Shown here one piece after another: positions 1-7,497 of a stretch of DNA of 64,000 nt. Origin of the DNA: Gracilibacillus dipsosauri (GTDB lineage: Bacteria; Bacillota; Bacilli; Bacillales; Amphibacillaceae); the NCBI RefSeq assembly GCF_003176895.1, contig NZ_QGTD01000013.1, positions 186,001 to 250,000 of the forward strand, given 5' to 3'. Made by a program: the position numbers and the translations under genes. The notes under the pieces were generated by a model. It ran no database searches and was not told the origin of the DNA. It saw nothing but the letters and a program-made list of their open reading frames with translations. How positions within the stretch are numbered: position 1 is the stretch's first letter; the number at the start of each line of letters is the position of its first letter.

Positions 1-268
1 ATCTTTCAATTTCTTCTTCGCCGGCAACTTGCGTCCCTCGTCCCTTTTGCATCAATAACAGGCCTTCTTCCTTTAATTGAGAGTATACCCCCTGAATCGT
101 ATTCCTGTTAATGGATAATTGATCCGCTAACTGATTGGTCGAAGGAAGTATATCTCCAGAATTAAGTAATCCTTTCCCTATTAGCCACTTTATCTGTTCC
201 CTTATCTGCACATTAATTGGTAAAGGAGAATGAGCATCTATTTTAAAAAGTAATCCTGAATGTTCCAT
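1..268 (-). CDS. GntR-family (YtrA-type) repressor, partial at window edge
   Basis: The first 89 residues are visible on the minus strand, and the gene continues beyond base 1. The start is the ATG whose complement is at 266-268, preceded by a GGTGAGG ribosome site. The visible part is a winged helix-turn-helix: an INVQIREQIKWLI helix, LPSTNQLADQLSINRNTI as recognition helix and LLLMQKGRGTQV as wing. This is the N-terminal domain of GntR regulators, and the opening SPLPINVQI is typical of the YtrA subfamily. Such proteins usually repress an adjacent transporter or stress operon. It is divergent from the OsmC-family gene, whose promoter carries a palindrome suited to a dimeric repressor. The effector domain is not visible, so the subfamily is inferred. 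Confidence 0.85.
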   Translation of the reverse strand, partial: MEHSGLLFKIDAHSPLPINVQIREQIKWLIGKGLLNSGDILPSTNQLADQLSINRNTIQGVYSQLKEEGLLLMQKGRGTQVAGEEEIER

Positions 269-292
269 ATTTAATTCCTCACCTTTCATACT

Positions 293-302
293 TAACTAGT
301 TA
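293..302. promoter_or_regulatory. Palindromic half-operator near the GntR gene
   Basis: TAACTAGTTA is a perfect 10-bp palindrome 24 bp upstream of the GntR start. It shares the TTAACTAGT core with the longer palindrome at 426-451. It may be a second, autoregulatory binding site; this is inference from sequence similarity only. Confidence 0.4.
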
Positions 303-388
303 TCTAGGTATATTTAGATTAATGAAGGAAACAAAAAAATGCAAGTATTATATGAATTAGCTAAATTAACTAAGTAAGAAACTAAAGA

Positions 389-417
389 TTGACAAGCAAT
401 ACACTATTTAGTACAAT
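389..417 (+). promoter_or_regulatory. Sigma-A promoter of the OsmC-family gene
   Basis: TTGACA at 389-394 and TACAAT at 412-417 are separated by exactly 17 bp, a near-consensus vegetative promoter. The transcription start would fall around 424, at the left edge of the palindrome at 426-451, so a bound repressor would block initiation. Confidence 0.75.
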
Positions 418-425
418 ACGCTTCA

Positions 426-451
426 CAGTTAACTAATTAACTAGTAAACTG
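426..451. promoter_or_regulatory. 26-bp palindromic operator
   Basis: The segment starts CAGTTAACTA and ends TAGTAAACTG. It matches its own reverse complement at 22 of 26 positions and lies immediately downstream of the promoter at 389-417. Its position and the divergent GntR gene make it the likely binding site of that repressor. No effector can be inferred. Confidence 0.65.
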
Positions 452-482
452 TATATCATTAATTGTGTAGGAGTGGTACGAA

Positions 483-908
483 ATGGCTGAAATAAAAATG
501 GTTTGGAACGGAAATACCAAAGGTAATGGTAAAATACAAGGGGAAAATCTTAAAACTGATATCGCTATACCCCAATCTTTAGGAGGAAGTGGAGAAGGCA
601 CAGATCCTAAAGAATTACTGTTAGCTTCTGCAGCAACATGCTACGCAACAACACTTGTCTATATGCTGGAGACAAAAGATCTGCCTGTTATTGAATTTAC
701 GATGAAGTCGAAAGCAAATGTTTCAAGAGAAGACGGCATTCAAATTATCCATCAACCACATATTGTTTTAACAAGTGAAGCAACAGAAAAGCAAAGTCAA
801 GCAGCTGATAGAGCATTTATATCCGCTGATAAATCATGTGCAGTCGGAAATATATTAAAAAAAGCAGACGCCCAAATAACTATTGAAGGAAAAGTAACAG
901 TAAAGTAA
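483..908 (+). CDS. OsmC/Ohr-family peroxiredoxin
   Basis: This 141-residue cytoplasmic protein belongs to the OsmC superfamily, thiol peroxidases that reduce organic hydroperoxides. The two expected redox cysteines are present: C53 in AATCYATTL, starting the long central helix, and C119 in DKSCAVGNILK. The GGSGEGTDPKELLLASA segment before C53 is the family signature. The start ATG follows a GTAGGAGTGG ribosome site. The gene has a near-consensus promoter with a palindrome at its start site and is divergent from a GntR repressor, so it is probably an inducible stress gene. A thioredoxin-like gene follows 68 bp later and could supply reducing power; that link is inferred. Lipoyl proteins reduce some family members, so the physiological reductant is unknown. 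Confidence 0.85.
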   Translation: MAEIKMVWNGNTKGNGKIQGENLKTDIAIPQSLGGSGEGTDPKELLLASAATCYATTLVYMLETKDLPVIEFTMKSKANVSREDGIQIIHQPHIVLTSEATEKQSQAADRAFISADKSCAVGNILKKADAQITIEGKVTVK

Positions 909-976
909 AAGCTTCATAAGGAAAATAATAAATTGTCCTTATGTTCTATTCCTTCCATCTTAGAAGGAGGAGCAAT

Positions 977-1312
977 TTGAAAAAGATAAATGAGTTAACT
1001 TCAATTAAAATGACAGAGGATTTTCTTAAAGATAATGAGCTAAGTTTCCTTTACGTATCCACCCCAGATTGTAGTACATGTCATGCTATTCTGCCCAAGC
1101 TAACGGAATTGCTAGATCAATATCCTCTCATTCAGCTTGGTCACATTGATGCTACGAAAGTGGAAGAAGTGGCCGAGAAATTTTTAATTCTCTCAGCTCC
1201 TGTATTGATTCTGATGATTAATAACAAAGAATATATACGAGAGGGACGTTTTGTTCGCTTTAAACAACTAGATGAAAAAATAAGGAAGATTTATGAATTG
1301 TACTCAAAATAA
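977..1312 (+). CDS. Thioredoxin-like protein
   Basis: A 111-residue thioredoxin-fold protein with active-site CSTC (C32, C35) in STPDCSTCHAILPKL and the cis-proline in ILSAPVLIL. The reading frame is open further upstream, but the TTG at 977 is chosen because AAGGAGG ends 6 bases before it, and starting there gives the normal thioredoxin N-terminus. It likely acts as a cytoplasmic thiol-disulfide reductant or bacillithiol/protein disulfide exchanger. It follows the OsmC-family gene and ends just before a strong terminator, so the two are probably one transcription unit. The exact partner cannot be deduced. Confidence 0.8.
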   Translation: MKKINELTSIKMTEDFLKDNELSFLYVSTPDCSTCHAILPKLTELLDQYPLIQLGHIDATKVEEVAEKFLILSAPVLILMINNKEYIREGRFVRFKQLDEKIRKIYELYSK

Positions 1313-1362
1313 TCAAGTATGCAAAAAAAATGTATAGGAATAAGGCTCTTAGATATTCATTA

Positions 1363-1400
1363 ACACGGGTACAGTTCTTAGAACTATACCCGTGTTTTTT
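1363..1400 (+). terminator. Rho-independent terminator
   Basis: The arms ACACGGGTA and TACCCGTGT, with inner AGTTC and GAACT, form a long stem, followed by a run of T. It closes the OsmC-thioredoxin unit. Confidence 0.9.
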
Positions 1401-1543
1401 ATTAGGACAAGGGTTCATTAACTTCTTTCATTAATAAAGTCAATCAGATAAAAGACTTTATTTATTCTATGTATCGATTCACAAGTCATCGTTTAAAATA
1501 TACTAAGTACGGGAAAATTTTCATAGTAAAGGAGTTGGGTAAT

Positions 1544-2305
1544 ATGAATATTCAACACATTCGTAACGCGACATTAGTTGTAGAATATGCAGGTAAAAAG
1601 TTTTTAATTGATCCAATGTTAGCAGACAAGGGGGCATATCCACCGTTCCCGAATGCACCAAGAGATGATCAGTATAATCCTTTAGTAAGTTTGCCAACTT
1701 CTATTGAAGATATTATCATAGATATTGATGCTGTCATCGTCACACACCTACATTATGATCATTGGGATGAAGCAGCTAAAGAAGCATTACCAAAAGAAAT
1801 TAAACTATTCTCTCAAAATGAAGAAGATGCTGCAGAGATTCGCAACGCCGGTTTCCAAAATGTCGAGATTTTACAAGAAGACACAGTCTTCGAAGGTATT
1901 CAATTAGTTAAAACAAAGGGTGAACATGGAAGAGGAGAAATTTTAAAAGTTGCTGGTCAAGTTTGTGGTATTGTCTTCAAACATTCAACAGAAAAAACAT
2001 TATATGTTGCTGGTGATACAGTGTGGTATGATGCCGTTAAGGAAGTAATGGACACACATAAACCAGAAATTATTGTGGTAAATGCTGGAGATAATCAATT
2101 CAATGAGGGCGGTTCTCTAGTAATGGGTAAAGAGGATGTCTATGAAGTGTATAAGGCTGCTTCTAACGGAAAAATTATTGCTGTTCACATGGAAGCTGTT
2201 AACCACTGGACATTATCAAGAGAAGAGTTAAAGACATTTGCTGACGAAAAAGGATTCTCCACTAATATTTCCATACCAAACGATGGAGATTCCTTCTCAT
2301 TCTAA
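1544..2305 (+). CDS. MBL-fold metal-dependent hydrolase
   Basis: A 253-residue metallo-beta-lactamase-fold protein. The metal ligands are visible: the HLHYDH motif (H68, H70, D72, H73), a histidine in KGEHGRGE, an aspartate in YVAGDTVWY and a late histidine in IAVHMEAVNHW. The frame is open 25 codons upstream, but ATG 1544 is preferred because AAAGGAG lies just upstream and the fold begins at once. It resembles the UlaG/YtkL-like branch of small cytoplasmic hydrolases. The substrate is not predictable. It is flanked by terminators on both sides, so it is monocistronic. Confidence 0.85.
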   Translation: MNIQHIRNATLVVEYAGKKFLIDPMLADKGAYPPFPNAPRDDQYNPLVSLPTSIEDIIIDIDAVIVTHLHYDHWDEAAKEALPKEIKLFSQNEEDAAEIRNAGFQNVEILQEDTVFEGIQLVKTKGEHGRGEILKVAGQVCGIVFKHSTEKTLYVAGDTVWYDAVKEVMDTHKPEIIVVNAGDNQFNEGGSLVMGKEDVYEVYKAASNGKIIAVHMEAVNHWTLSREELKTFADEKGFSTNISIPNDGDSFSF

Positions 2306-2313
2306 TATATTTT

Positions 2314-2350
2314 AACAGACAGAATTGTGAAAGCATTTCTGTCTGTTTTT
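2314..2350 (+). terminator. Rho-independent terminator
   Basis: AACAGACAGAA and TTTCTGTCTGTT pair around an 11-base loop, followed by a T tract. It ends the MBL-fold hydrolase transcript. Confidence 0.88.
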
Positions 2351-2416
2351 CATTACTATTAATAAAACAATCCAATCCACAAGTCTACGGGATTGGCGAT
2401 TATTCAGAAATTGCTT

Positions 2417-2662
2417 TCACTTGATTAAAGCATTCCATTTTTCTAACATAAGGCCTGGATTAAACCCAAACACCCACTCTCCATTTATATTGGTCTGCGG
2501 TACTGTCAATCGAAATGTTTTGCTCACTAGTTTCACCATTGCTAATGGATTAAAATCTATATTCACTTCTTGGAAAGGTATATTCAGATTGGTGAAAAAT
2601 GTTTTAACCATCGCACATACTGAACACAGTGTTGTTGTATATATTATTACTTCTTTTTTCAT
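2417..2662 (-). CDS. Glutaredoxin-family protein
   Basis: An 81-residue glutaredoxin-fold protein with redox motif CSVC (C13, C16) after the first beta strand and the cis-proline in RLTVPQTNINGEWVFG, where the substrate thiol would bind. The NrdH/glutaredoxin-like layout and lack of a signal peptide suggest a cytoplasmic thiol or mixed-disulfide reductase. It is the last of a series of minus-strand genes beginning at cstR (5888), separated from the methyltransferase by 66 bp. It may be cotranscribed with the sulfane-sulfur genes; that is inferred from order only. Confidence 0.8.
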   Translation of the reverse strand: MKKEVIIYTTTLCSVCAMVKTFFTNLNIPFQEVNIDFNPLAMVKLVSKTFRLTVPQTNINGEWVFGFNPGLMLEKWNALIK

Positions 2663-2728
2663 GTGAAATTCCTCTTTTTACTTTTAATTTAAGCTATAGG
2701 GTTACAAGCTCGCTCGTTCATGTTTAAT

Positions 2729-3331
2729 TCATAGAGGTTTAAGCCCAGCAAACTGAATAACATGTGATAAACCATTATGAAATTCACCTTCATGTCTAAC
2801 CACTTCACCTATAAAAAAGTGAATAATATGCCAATCTGAGAAGGTATCCAGAAATTCCTCCGGTCTATATAACATCCCCAAATCTTTCGGGCCACCACTT
2901 TTATAAGGAAGTTGATAATGTGAGTAAACTTCTGTTATAAAATAGCCACCTGGTTTCACTGCTTCCTTCACACCCTGAAACGTCTTTGTTCGTAATTTTT
3001 TAGGGAAATGACCAAATATACAGACTATCTCATCCCAGTTTTCTTGTTTCCAATCGACATCTTTTAGATCAATCAGCTTTGTATTTACACTTACACCTTT
3101 TGTCTTCGCTAATTTATCTGTTTTTATTAAACCTGATTCGGCATAATCCCAAGCTGTCACTATCAAGCCCTGCTCAGCTAAAAAGGCTGCATTACGCCCT
3201 TCACCTTCCGCTATGGCTAGTACCTCGTCACCAGGTAATTTCAATTTATTCTGAATTCCAGCCAAGAACTCGTTCGGTTCTGTTCCATATACATATCGAT
3301 CTTGGTTAAAGCGCTCATTCCATTGGTTCAT
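2729..3331 (-). CDS. Class I SAM-dependent methyltransferase
   Basis: A 200-residue Rossmann methyltransferase. The SAM-binding motif I is VLAIAEGEGRNAAFLA, followed by the acidic strand-2 end VTAWDYAE. The later motif WDEIVCIFGHFP and the helix-strand KPGGYFITEVY complete the fold. It resembles TehB/thiopurine-methyltransferase-like proteins that methylate small molecules, including chalcogen oxyanions. The actual substrate is unknown, and it could be a thiol methyltransferase given its neighbours. The start ATG follows GAAGGGAG. It lies 88 bp downstream of the CoA-disulfide reductase gene. Confidence 0.8.
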   Translation of the reverse strand: MNQWNERFNQDRYVYGTEPNEFLAGIQNKLKLPGDEVLAIAEGEGRNAAFLAEQGLIVTAWDYAESGLIKTDKLAKTKGVSVNTKLIDLKDVDWKQENWDEIVCIFGHFPKKLRTKTFQGVKEAVKPGGYFITEVYSHYQLPYKSGGPKDLGMLYRPEEFLDTFSDWHIIHFFIGEVVRHEGEFHNGLSHVIQFAGLKPL

Positions 3332-3419
3332 TGTTTATTCTCCCTTCAATTCAAAATTAGGATACTTAAAGAAAGAGATCCATGTCATAATCGTCTTATA
3401 GAAGGATTGCGAAATTGTA

Positions 3420-5117
3420 TTATTTAAAGTTATATGTTGTTACAATTTTCTCTCTATCTGTTACAAGGTCATTATAATACTCGTATAGACTAATTCCTAA
3501 ATAAGAACCAGATATATTAAATATGTTCGTAAATCCTAAGTTTTTTAATGCCATTACCATGTTATAGCTGCGTTGACCTGAGCGACAATGAACATATACG
3601 GCCATATCTTTTGGAATTTCATCAAGTCTGTCTCGAAATTCACTTAACGGAATATTGACAGCATTTTTCAAATGTCCAGCATTATATTCATTCTGCTCGC
3701 GCGCATCAATAATAAAGGCATTATTTTCTACTAATTCACGAACCTGAGCAACTTTGACTTCGCGGTATTTTCCATATAATTGATTAAGAGCAACCAGGGC
3801 AGCATGGTTTACCACATCCTTAGCTGTACCTAACATTGGAGAGTAGGTCAGTTCTAAATCTTTCAGGTCTTCTAATGTCCCATTCATTGTAATCATTGTT
3901 GCAATCACTTCAATACGTTTGTCGATATTCCCTTTACCAATTGCCTGTGCTCCCAAAATTCTGCCTGTTGGATTTTCATATACTAATTTAAAGTGCATCA
4001 CATTACTGTTTGGCATTAATCCTACCTTATCAGCCGGCAAGATATAGACGGAATCCCAGCTGTATCCTGCTTTGTCAGCCGTTCGTACATTTAATCCAGT
4101 AGAAGCTGCGTTTAAATCAAATAAGTGAATGGAGGATGACCCAATCACTCCTAAGTTGCGGTTAGGAATGCCATAGATATGATCTGCTACAGCCCTTGCT
4201 TGTTTTTGTGCAGGCCCAGCTAAAGCAAGGAGTGCTGGCTTATGCAATAATCGATGATAGACTTCAATAGCGTCTCCTACTGCATATATATTAGAATCAC
4301 TAGTTACATAGTTATGATCAACTTTGATCGCACCAGTTTCACCGATTTCAAGCCCGGCATCCTCCGCCAGCCTTGTTTCAGGCCTTACGCCGATCGCTAA
4401 CACAACTGCTTGTACCATTATTTGTTTTCCAGATTGTGTTTCGATTGAACCATCATTAATCTTTGCTAAACCATCATTAACAATTAAATTCACCCCATGG
4501 TCGACCATTTCCTTGTGAAAGATTTGAGCCATGTCATAATCATATGGTGTCATAATCTGATCAGCAAATTCAATGACAGACACGTTAAGTTTAGCTAGAC
4601 GGAGATTTTCCGCTACCTCAACCCCTATAAAACCTCCGCCGATTACTGCAACATCTGTCAGATCGTTCTCTTTTATATAAGCATTAAGTTGCTCGATATC
4701 CACAACATTTCGTACTGTAAATACGTTCTTATTGTGAATGCCTTCAATTGATCCAGGTCGAATTGGTGCTGCACCAGGGGAAAGAATTAGCTTATCATAC
4801 CCTTCTTCGTAAGTGTTACCAGTTACAGCGTCCTTAACCATAATTGTTCTTTTTTCACGATTAATGTTGATTACTTCACTATTTACCCTTGCTTCGATAT
4901 TAAACCGTTTTTTAAAAGTCTCTGGAGTCGATAATACAAGAGATTTACTATCTTCCACCATTCCACTTAAATGATAAGGTAACGAACAGTTAGAAAAAGA
5001 CACATGTGGGCCTTTCTCAAACATAATAATCTCTGCATTCTCGTCTAATCTTCTCAGTCTTGCAGCAGCAGATGCTCCCCCAGCTACACCGCCAACAATT
5101 AAAATTTTATTTGTCAT
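3420..5117 (-). CDS. cdr: CoA-disulfide reductase fused to a rhodanese domain
   Basis: A 565-residue flavoprotein of the CoA-disulfide/persulfide reductase class. The N-terminal FAD motif is ILIVGGVAGGASAAARLRR and the single active cysteine is C44 in SFSNCSLPYHLSG. An NAD(P)H motif VAVIGGGFIGVEVAENL and an FAD-contacting SNIYAVGDAIE follow. The last ~100 residues are a rhodanese domain with active loop CRSGQRS. Fusions of this type reduce CoA disulfide, CoA persulfide or polysulfide with NAD(P)H, and the rhodanese handles the sulfane sulfur. The start is placed at the second methionine because GGAG lies 9 bases upstream of it and overlaps the first. It lies 64 bp after another rhodanese gene, in the CstR-controlled cluster. 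Confidence 0.88.
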   Translation of the reverse strand: MTNKILIVGGVAGGASAAARLRRLDENAEIIMFEKGPHVSFSNCSLPYHLSGMVEDSKSLVLSTPETFKKRFNIEARVNSEVININREKRTIMVKDAVTGNTYEEGYDKLILSPGAAPIRPGSIEGIHNKNVFTVRNVVDIEQLNAYIKENDLTDVAVIGGGFIGVEVAENLRLAKLNVSVIEFADQIMTPYDYDMAQIFHKEMVDHGVNLIVNDGLAKINDGSIETQSGKQIMVQAVVLAIGVRPETRLAEDAGLEIGETGAIKVDHNYVTSDSNIYAVGDAIEVYHRLLHKPALLALAGPAQKQARAVADHIYGIPNRNLGVIGSSSIHLFDLNAASTGLNVRTADKAGYSWDSVYILPADKVGLMPNSNVMHFKLVYENPTGRILGAQAIGKGNIDKRIEVIATMITMNGTLEDLKDLELTYSPMLGTAKDVVNHAALVALNQLYGKYREVKVAQVRELVENNAFIIDAREQNEYNAGHLKNAVNIPLSEFRDRLDEIPKDMAVYVHCRSGQRSYNMVMALKNLGFTNIFNISGSYLGISLYEYYNDLVTDREKIVTTYNFK

Positions 5118-5181
5118 ATTGCACATCTCCTTTATTTATATATTTTACTTAAATCACCAAAAGAAAATCGTTCATATGCTT

Positions 5182-5556
5182 CTATTTCTCATTACCTTGC
5201 CATGCAAGCATGCCGCCACGTACATTAGTTACTTTTGCACAGCCAGATTTTTTTAGTATTTTAGATGCCTGCTTGCTTCTCATCCCGCTTTGACAAATCA
5301 CAATTACTTCTTTTTCCTTAGAGATTTCCTTTGTAGCTCTTTGAGCCAGTTGGTCAAGAGGAATATTTTTGAAGCTTTTTATATGTTTTCTTTTAAACTC
5401 AACAGGTGTGCGCACATCAATAAATTGCTTGTGCTTTTTATTTAGTTCTGTTTTCAATTCTGTTGTGGAAATATTGTTCACACCTTTTATTGGCAGGAAC
5501 CCTCGCAACAGAAAAAATAACAAAATTGCAAGAACAACGTAGTATATATATTCCAT
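5182..5556 (-). CDS. Membrane-anchored single-domain rhodanese
   Basis: A 124-residue protein with one N-terminal membrane segment (YYVVLAILLFFLLRGFL) followed by a complete rhodanese domain: IDVRTPVEF at the start and the catalytic loop CQSGMRS with C88. It resembles B. subtilis YqhL. It should act as a sulfurtransferase at the inner face of the membrane, moving sulfane sulfur between thiols. It sits between the CstR-like repressor gene and the CoA-disulfide reductase gene on the same strand, and a CstR-type operator lies just upstream at 5577-5592. Confidence 0.85.
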   Translation of the reverse strand: MEYIYYVVLAILLFFLLRGFLPIKGVNNISTTELKTELNKKHKQFIDVRTPVEFKRKHIKSFKNIPLDQLAQRATKEISKEKEVIVICQSGMRSKQASKILKKSGCAKVTNVRGGMLAWQGNEK

Positions 5557-5576
5557 TTGTTAATCTCCTTTTTAAA

Positions 5577-5592
5577 TTACCCCTATAGGTAT
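5577..5592. promoter_or_regulatory. CstR-type operator upstream of the rhodanese gene
   Basis: The sequence reads TTACC-CCTATA-GGTAT. It has the same half-sites and 6-bp spacing as the operator at 5935-5950, with one mismatch in the left half. It lies 21 bp upstream of the rhodanese start, in the gap between cstR and the structural genes, so it may control an internal promoter. Confidence 0.65.
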
Positions 5593-5666
5593 ACACGTGT
5601 TTCAAAAAAATGAAGAGAATACCCAAATCTATCTAATTTTCACAAGTAAGTTTACAGCTTGGTTTA

Positions 5667-5888
5667 CTAATTCATCTGTATTTTTCCTTTTTTATCAGCA
5701 TCCCGAACACACTCTATTAAATTGGAACTGACAATTAAATCAATGGTTCGGTCAAGGGCAGTTCTTGATGCAGATAATTGCGTAATCACTTCTATACAGT
5801 CCTGGTTCTCCCCCATCATTCTTAATATCTCTCTCAGCTGCCCTTCATTTCGTTTTATTCTATTTTTGATATGATCGCTATCATCCAT
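5667..5888 (-). CDS. cstR: CstR-like persulfide-sensing repressor (CsoR family)
   Basis: A 73-residue all-helical CsoR/RcnR-family repressor. Two cysteines sit at C31 (NQDCIEV) and C60 (LIECVRD), as in Staphylococcus aureus CstR. N56 stands where copper-sensing CsoR has its histidine ligand, which argues against metal sensing. CstR forms di- or trisulfide bridges with sulfane sulfur and releases DNA, inducing sulfide-detoxifying genes. Here those would be the two rhodanese-containing genes immediately downstream. The start follows GAAGGAGG. Its own promoter at 5930-5958 contains a matching operator, so it is probably autoregulated. Confidence 0.85.
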   Translation of the reverse strand: MDDSDHIKNRIKRNEGQLREILRMMGENQDCIEVITQLSASRTALDRTIDLIVSSNLIECVRDADKKGKIQMN

Positions 5889-5929
5889 TTATTTTTGCCT
5901 CCTTCATCAGACAATTGTTTTCCACAACC

Positions 5930-5958
5930 ATAATATACCTATACGGGTATTTTATCAA
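5930..5958 (-). promoter_or_regulatory. cstR promoter with embedded operator
   Basis: On the minus strand, TTGATA (5958-5953) and TATTAT (5935-5930) are separated by 17 bp. The spacer contains ATACC-N6-GGTAT (5935-5950 on the plus strand), an inverted repeat of the kind bound by CstR. A repressor tetramer here would directly cover the polymerase site. Confidence 0.75.
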
Positions 5959-6173
5959 CTGAAACTACTTAGATCATTTTGATTGATGCATATCTGAAAT
6001 ATTTAACATTTAGTCAAATCCTTTCATAATGAAAGTCAAACCGTTGATGTAAATGATATCCTTCGTCAGATTAATGCGTAATTATTTTTAAAAACGCCTA
6101 AACAAATTGGCCCTTTTTGGATCTTTTTTATCCAGTTATTCTTAATAAAAGTTTTTATTAAACTACATACTAT

Positions 6174-6505
6174 GGAGGTTAGACAATTGGAAGTACATAA
6201 TATTGGGTGAAGAACGAGCAATCAAACCTTTTGTGATTGAACGCAATAACTGGATATTAGCAATACTCCAAAGGACCTACTTTTGTGTTAGTGAATTGAA
6301 TATATCATCAAAAACGATATCCTCTATGTAAAACCTCGATATTTTGGAAACAGGCTTTGGTATTTCTGTTTCATCAGCAAAATTAGAAAAAAATGGCCTT
6401 GTTCAGGGGAACATCATTAATGTTAATCAAACTTGAAGAATTTTTGGAAGATTTAAGTAAATATGTGAGCTATAAATTATCAATTATTATTAATAATAAA
6501 AAGTG
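6174..6505 (+). pseudogene. Possible remnant of a helix-turn-helix regulator
   Basis: A GGAGG site at 6174 is followed by short, repeatedly interrupted reading frames. One fragment reads NNWILAILQRTYFCVSELNIS and another KLEKNGLVQGNIINVNQT. Together they resemble an ArsR-type winged helix (SELN-IS and KLEKNGLV elements), but several frameshifts and stops break it. I cannot name a parent family with confidence. The surrounding 5959-6587 stretch otherwise holds no intact gene. Confidence 0.3.
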
Positions 6506-6587
6506 AACAAAACAACAGTACACTTTATCAAAATTCTGAAGAGCTATAGTATATAAGGTAGTGATTGTGAATAAGGAGGTTATTATA

Positions 6588-6795
6588 ATGACAAATCAAA
6601 TGAAGCGTTTTGAAACAAGGTGGCGCTAGTGACAGGAGGACGTTCGGGGATTGGACGGGCCATTGCTCGCCGGTTACGTGACGAAGGAGCGACTGTGATC
6701 ACCGCGCAACGCGGGGAAGACGAGGATTTTGAATCAACCGTGGCAGATTTCTCCAATCCGCATACACCGGAGCAGATTGTTAAAGAAGTCATCGT
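6588..6795 (+). pseudogene. Truncated, frameshifted short-chain dehydrogenase
   Basis: A ribosome site AAGGAGG and ATG at 6588 begin MTNQMKRFE, then the frame is lost by an apparent one-base deletion near 6615. In the shifted frame it continues with KVALVTGGRSGIGRAIARRL, the NAD(P)-binding motif of an SDR enzyme, up to about 6795. There homology stops, long before the catalytic SxnYxxxK region. The gene is therefore dead in two ways. Bases 6625-6790 are visibly richer in G and C than everything around them, suggesting acquisition from another lineage followed by decay. Confidence 0.75.
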
Positions 6796-6845
6796 CCAAA
6801 TAACTGGCATTTCATACATAAATAAAATGCGGAAATTTATATAAT

Positions 6846-7271
6846 ACTATTGCGCAGTATATTTGCAAACTCTGTGAAAAGAATATACGCAAAGTAGTGA
6901 TTTGTTGACTTAAATCTAAAAGGTTCATATTAGGCAATAGTGTCTAGGCCTTTCTATTATATGGTCCATTTGGTGGACAACATTAATTATTTTTATATGT
7001 GTTGATAGTTTAAAAAATACTATGACAAAGTATTTTGCGGTCAACTTTAAAAAAGATTACCAAGTTAATTACCAAATAACATCGATTATGATACTAGATA
7101 TTCAAAAAATGACAAACTTTGATTGAAATGTAATTGCTTAAGAAGAAAGAATGTATAGCTTTAGTGTCCATAGTTCACCAAGAAATGCTCAAATCACTAA
7201 TACAATAGTTATTCAATTAGAAACCATATAAAATAATGAGGCTATTGGAAAATGTGTTTTGTAAATAAGTA
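6846..7271. other. Intergenic stretch, no gene seen
   Basis: AT-rich DNA without a convincing reading frame on either strand. It follows the broken SDR gene and is probably decayed accessory sequence. I see no terminator, promoter or repeat I can defend here. Confidence 0.5.
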
Positions 7272-7306
7272 AGTCTGTACCTCTTGATATAAAAGGGATA
7301 CAGACT
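7272..7306 (-). repeat. Inverted repeat downstream of the tRNA gene
   Basis: AGTCTGTA (7272-7279) and TACAGACT (7299-7306) form a perfect 8-bp stem. It lies 13 bp past the 3' end of tRNA-Val and could end its transcript, but the T tract is weak. Confidence 0.45.
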
Positions 7307-7318
7307 CCTGTTCTAGTA

Positions 7319-7391
7319 TGATTCCGATTGGGCTCGAACCAACGACCTCCACCCTGTCAAGGTGGCGCTCTCCCAGCTGAGCTACGGAATC
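7319..7391 (-). tRNA. tRNA-Val (anticodon GAC)
   Basis: Read on the minus strand, the 73-base gene has acceptor GATTCCG pairing with CGGAATC, D-arm GCTCAGCTGGGAGAGC, anticodon stem CCACC/GGTGG around TTGACAG, and T-loop GGTTCGAGCC. The loop places GAC at positions 34-36, which reads GUC and GUU valine codons. The 3' CCA is not encoded. It stands alone, next to decayed accessory DNA. Confidence 0.93.
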
Positions 7392-7465
7392 ATGATATGT
7401 AACTGTATTATAACTATAGGGAATTATTCTTATTTTGTCAATTAACTCTGCCTTACTTTATTTGC

Positions 7466-7497
7466 GAAATAAAAACCTGATCCAGAGAATCAGGTTT
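7466..7497 (-). terminator. Rho-independent terminator
   Basis: AACCTGAT and ATCAGGTT pair across the stop codon of the DUF3298 gene. The minus strand then reads into TTTTTATTT. Confidence 0.8.

Noticed and set aside
5667-5888. Copper-sensing CsoR
   Set aside because: The histidine of the C-H-C copper site is replaced by Asn56, and no copper chaperone or copA gene is nearby; the rhodanese neighbours support CstR.
6174-6505. Intact regulator gene
   Set aside because: Several stops and frame changes break every frame, and only short HTH-like fragments remain.
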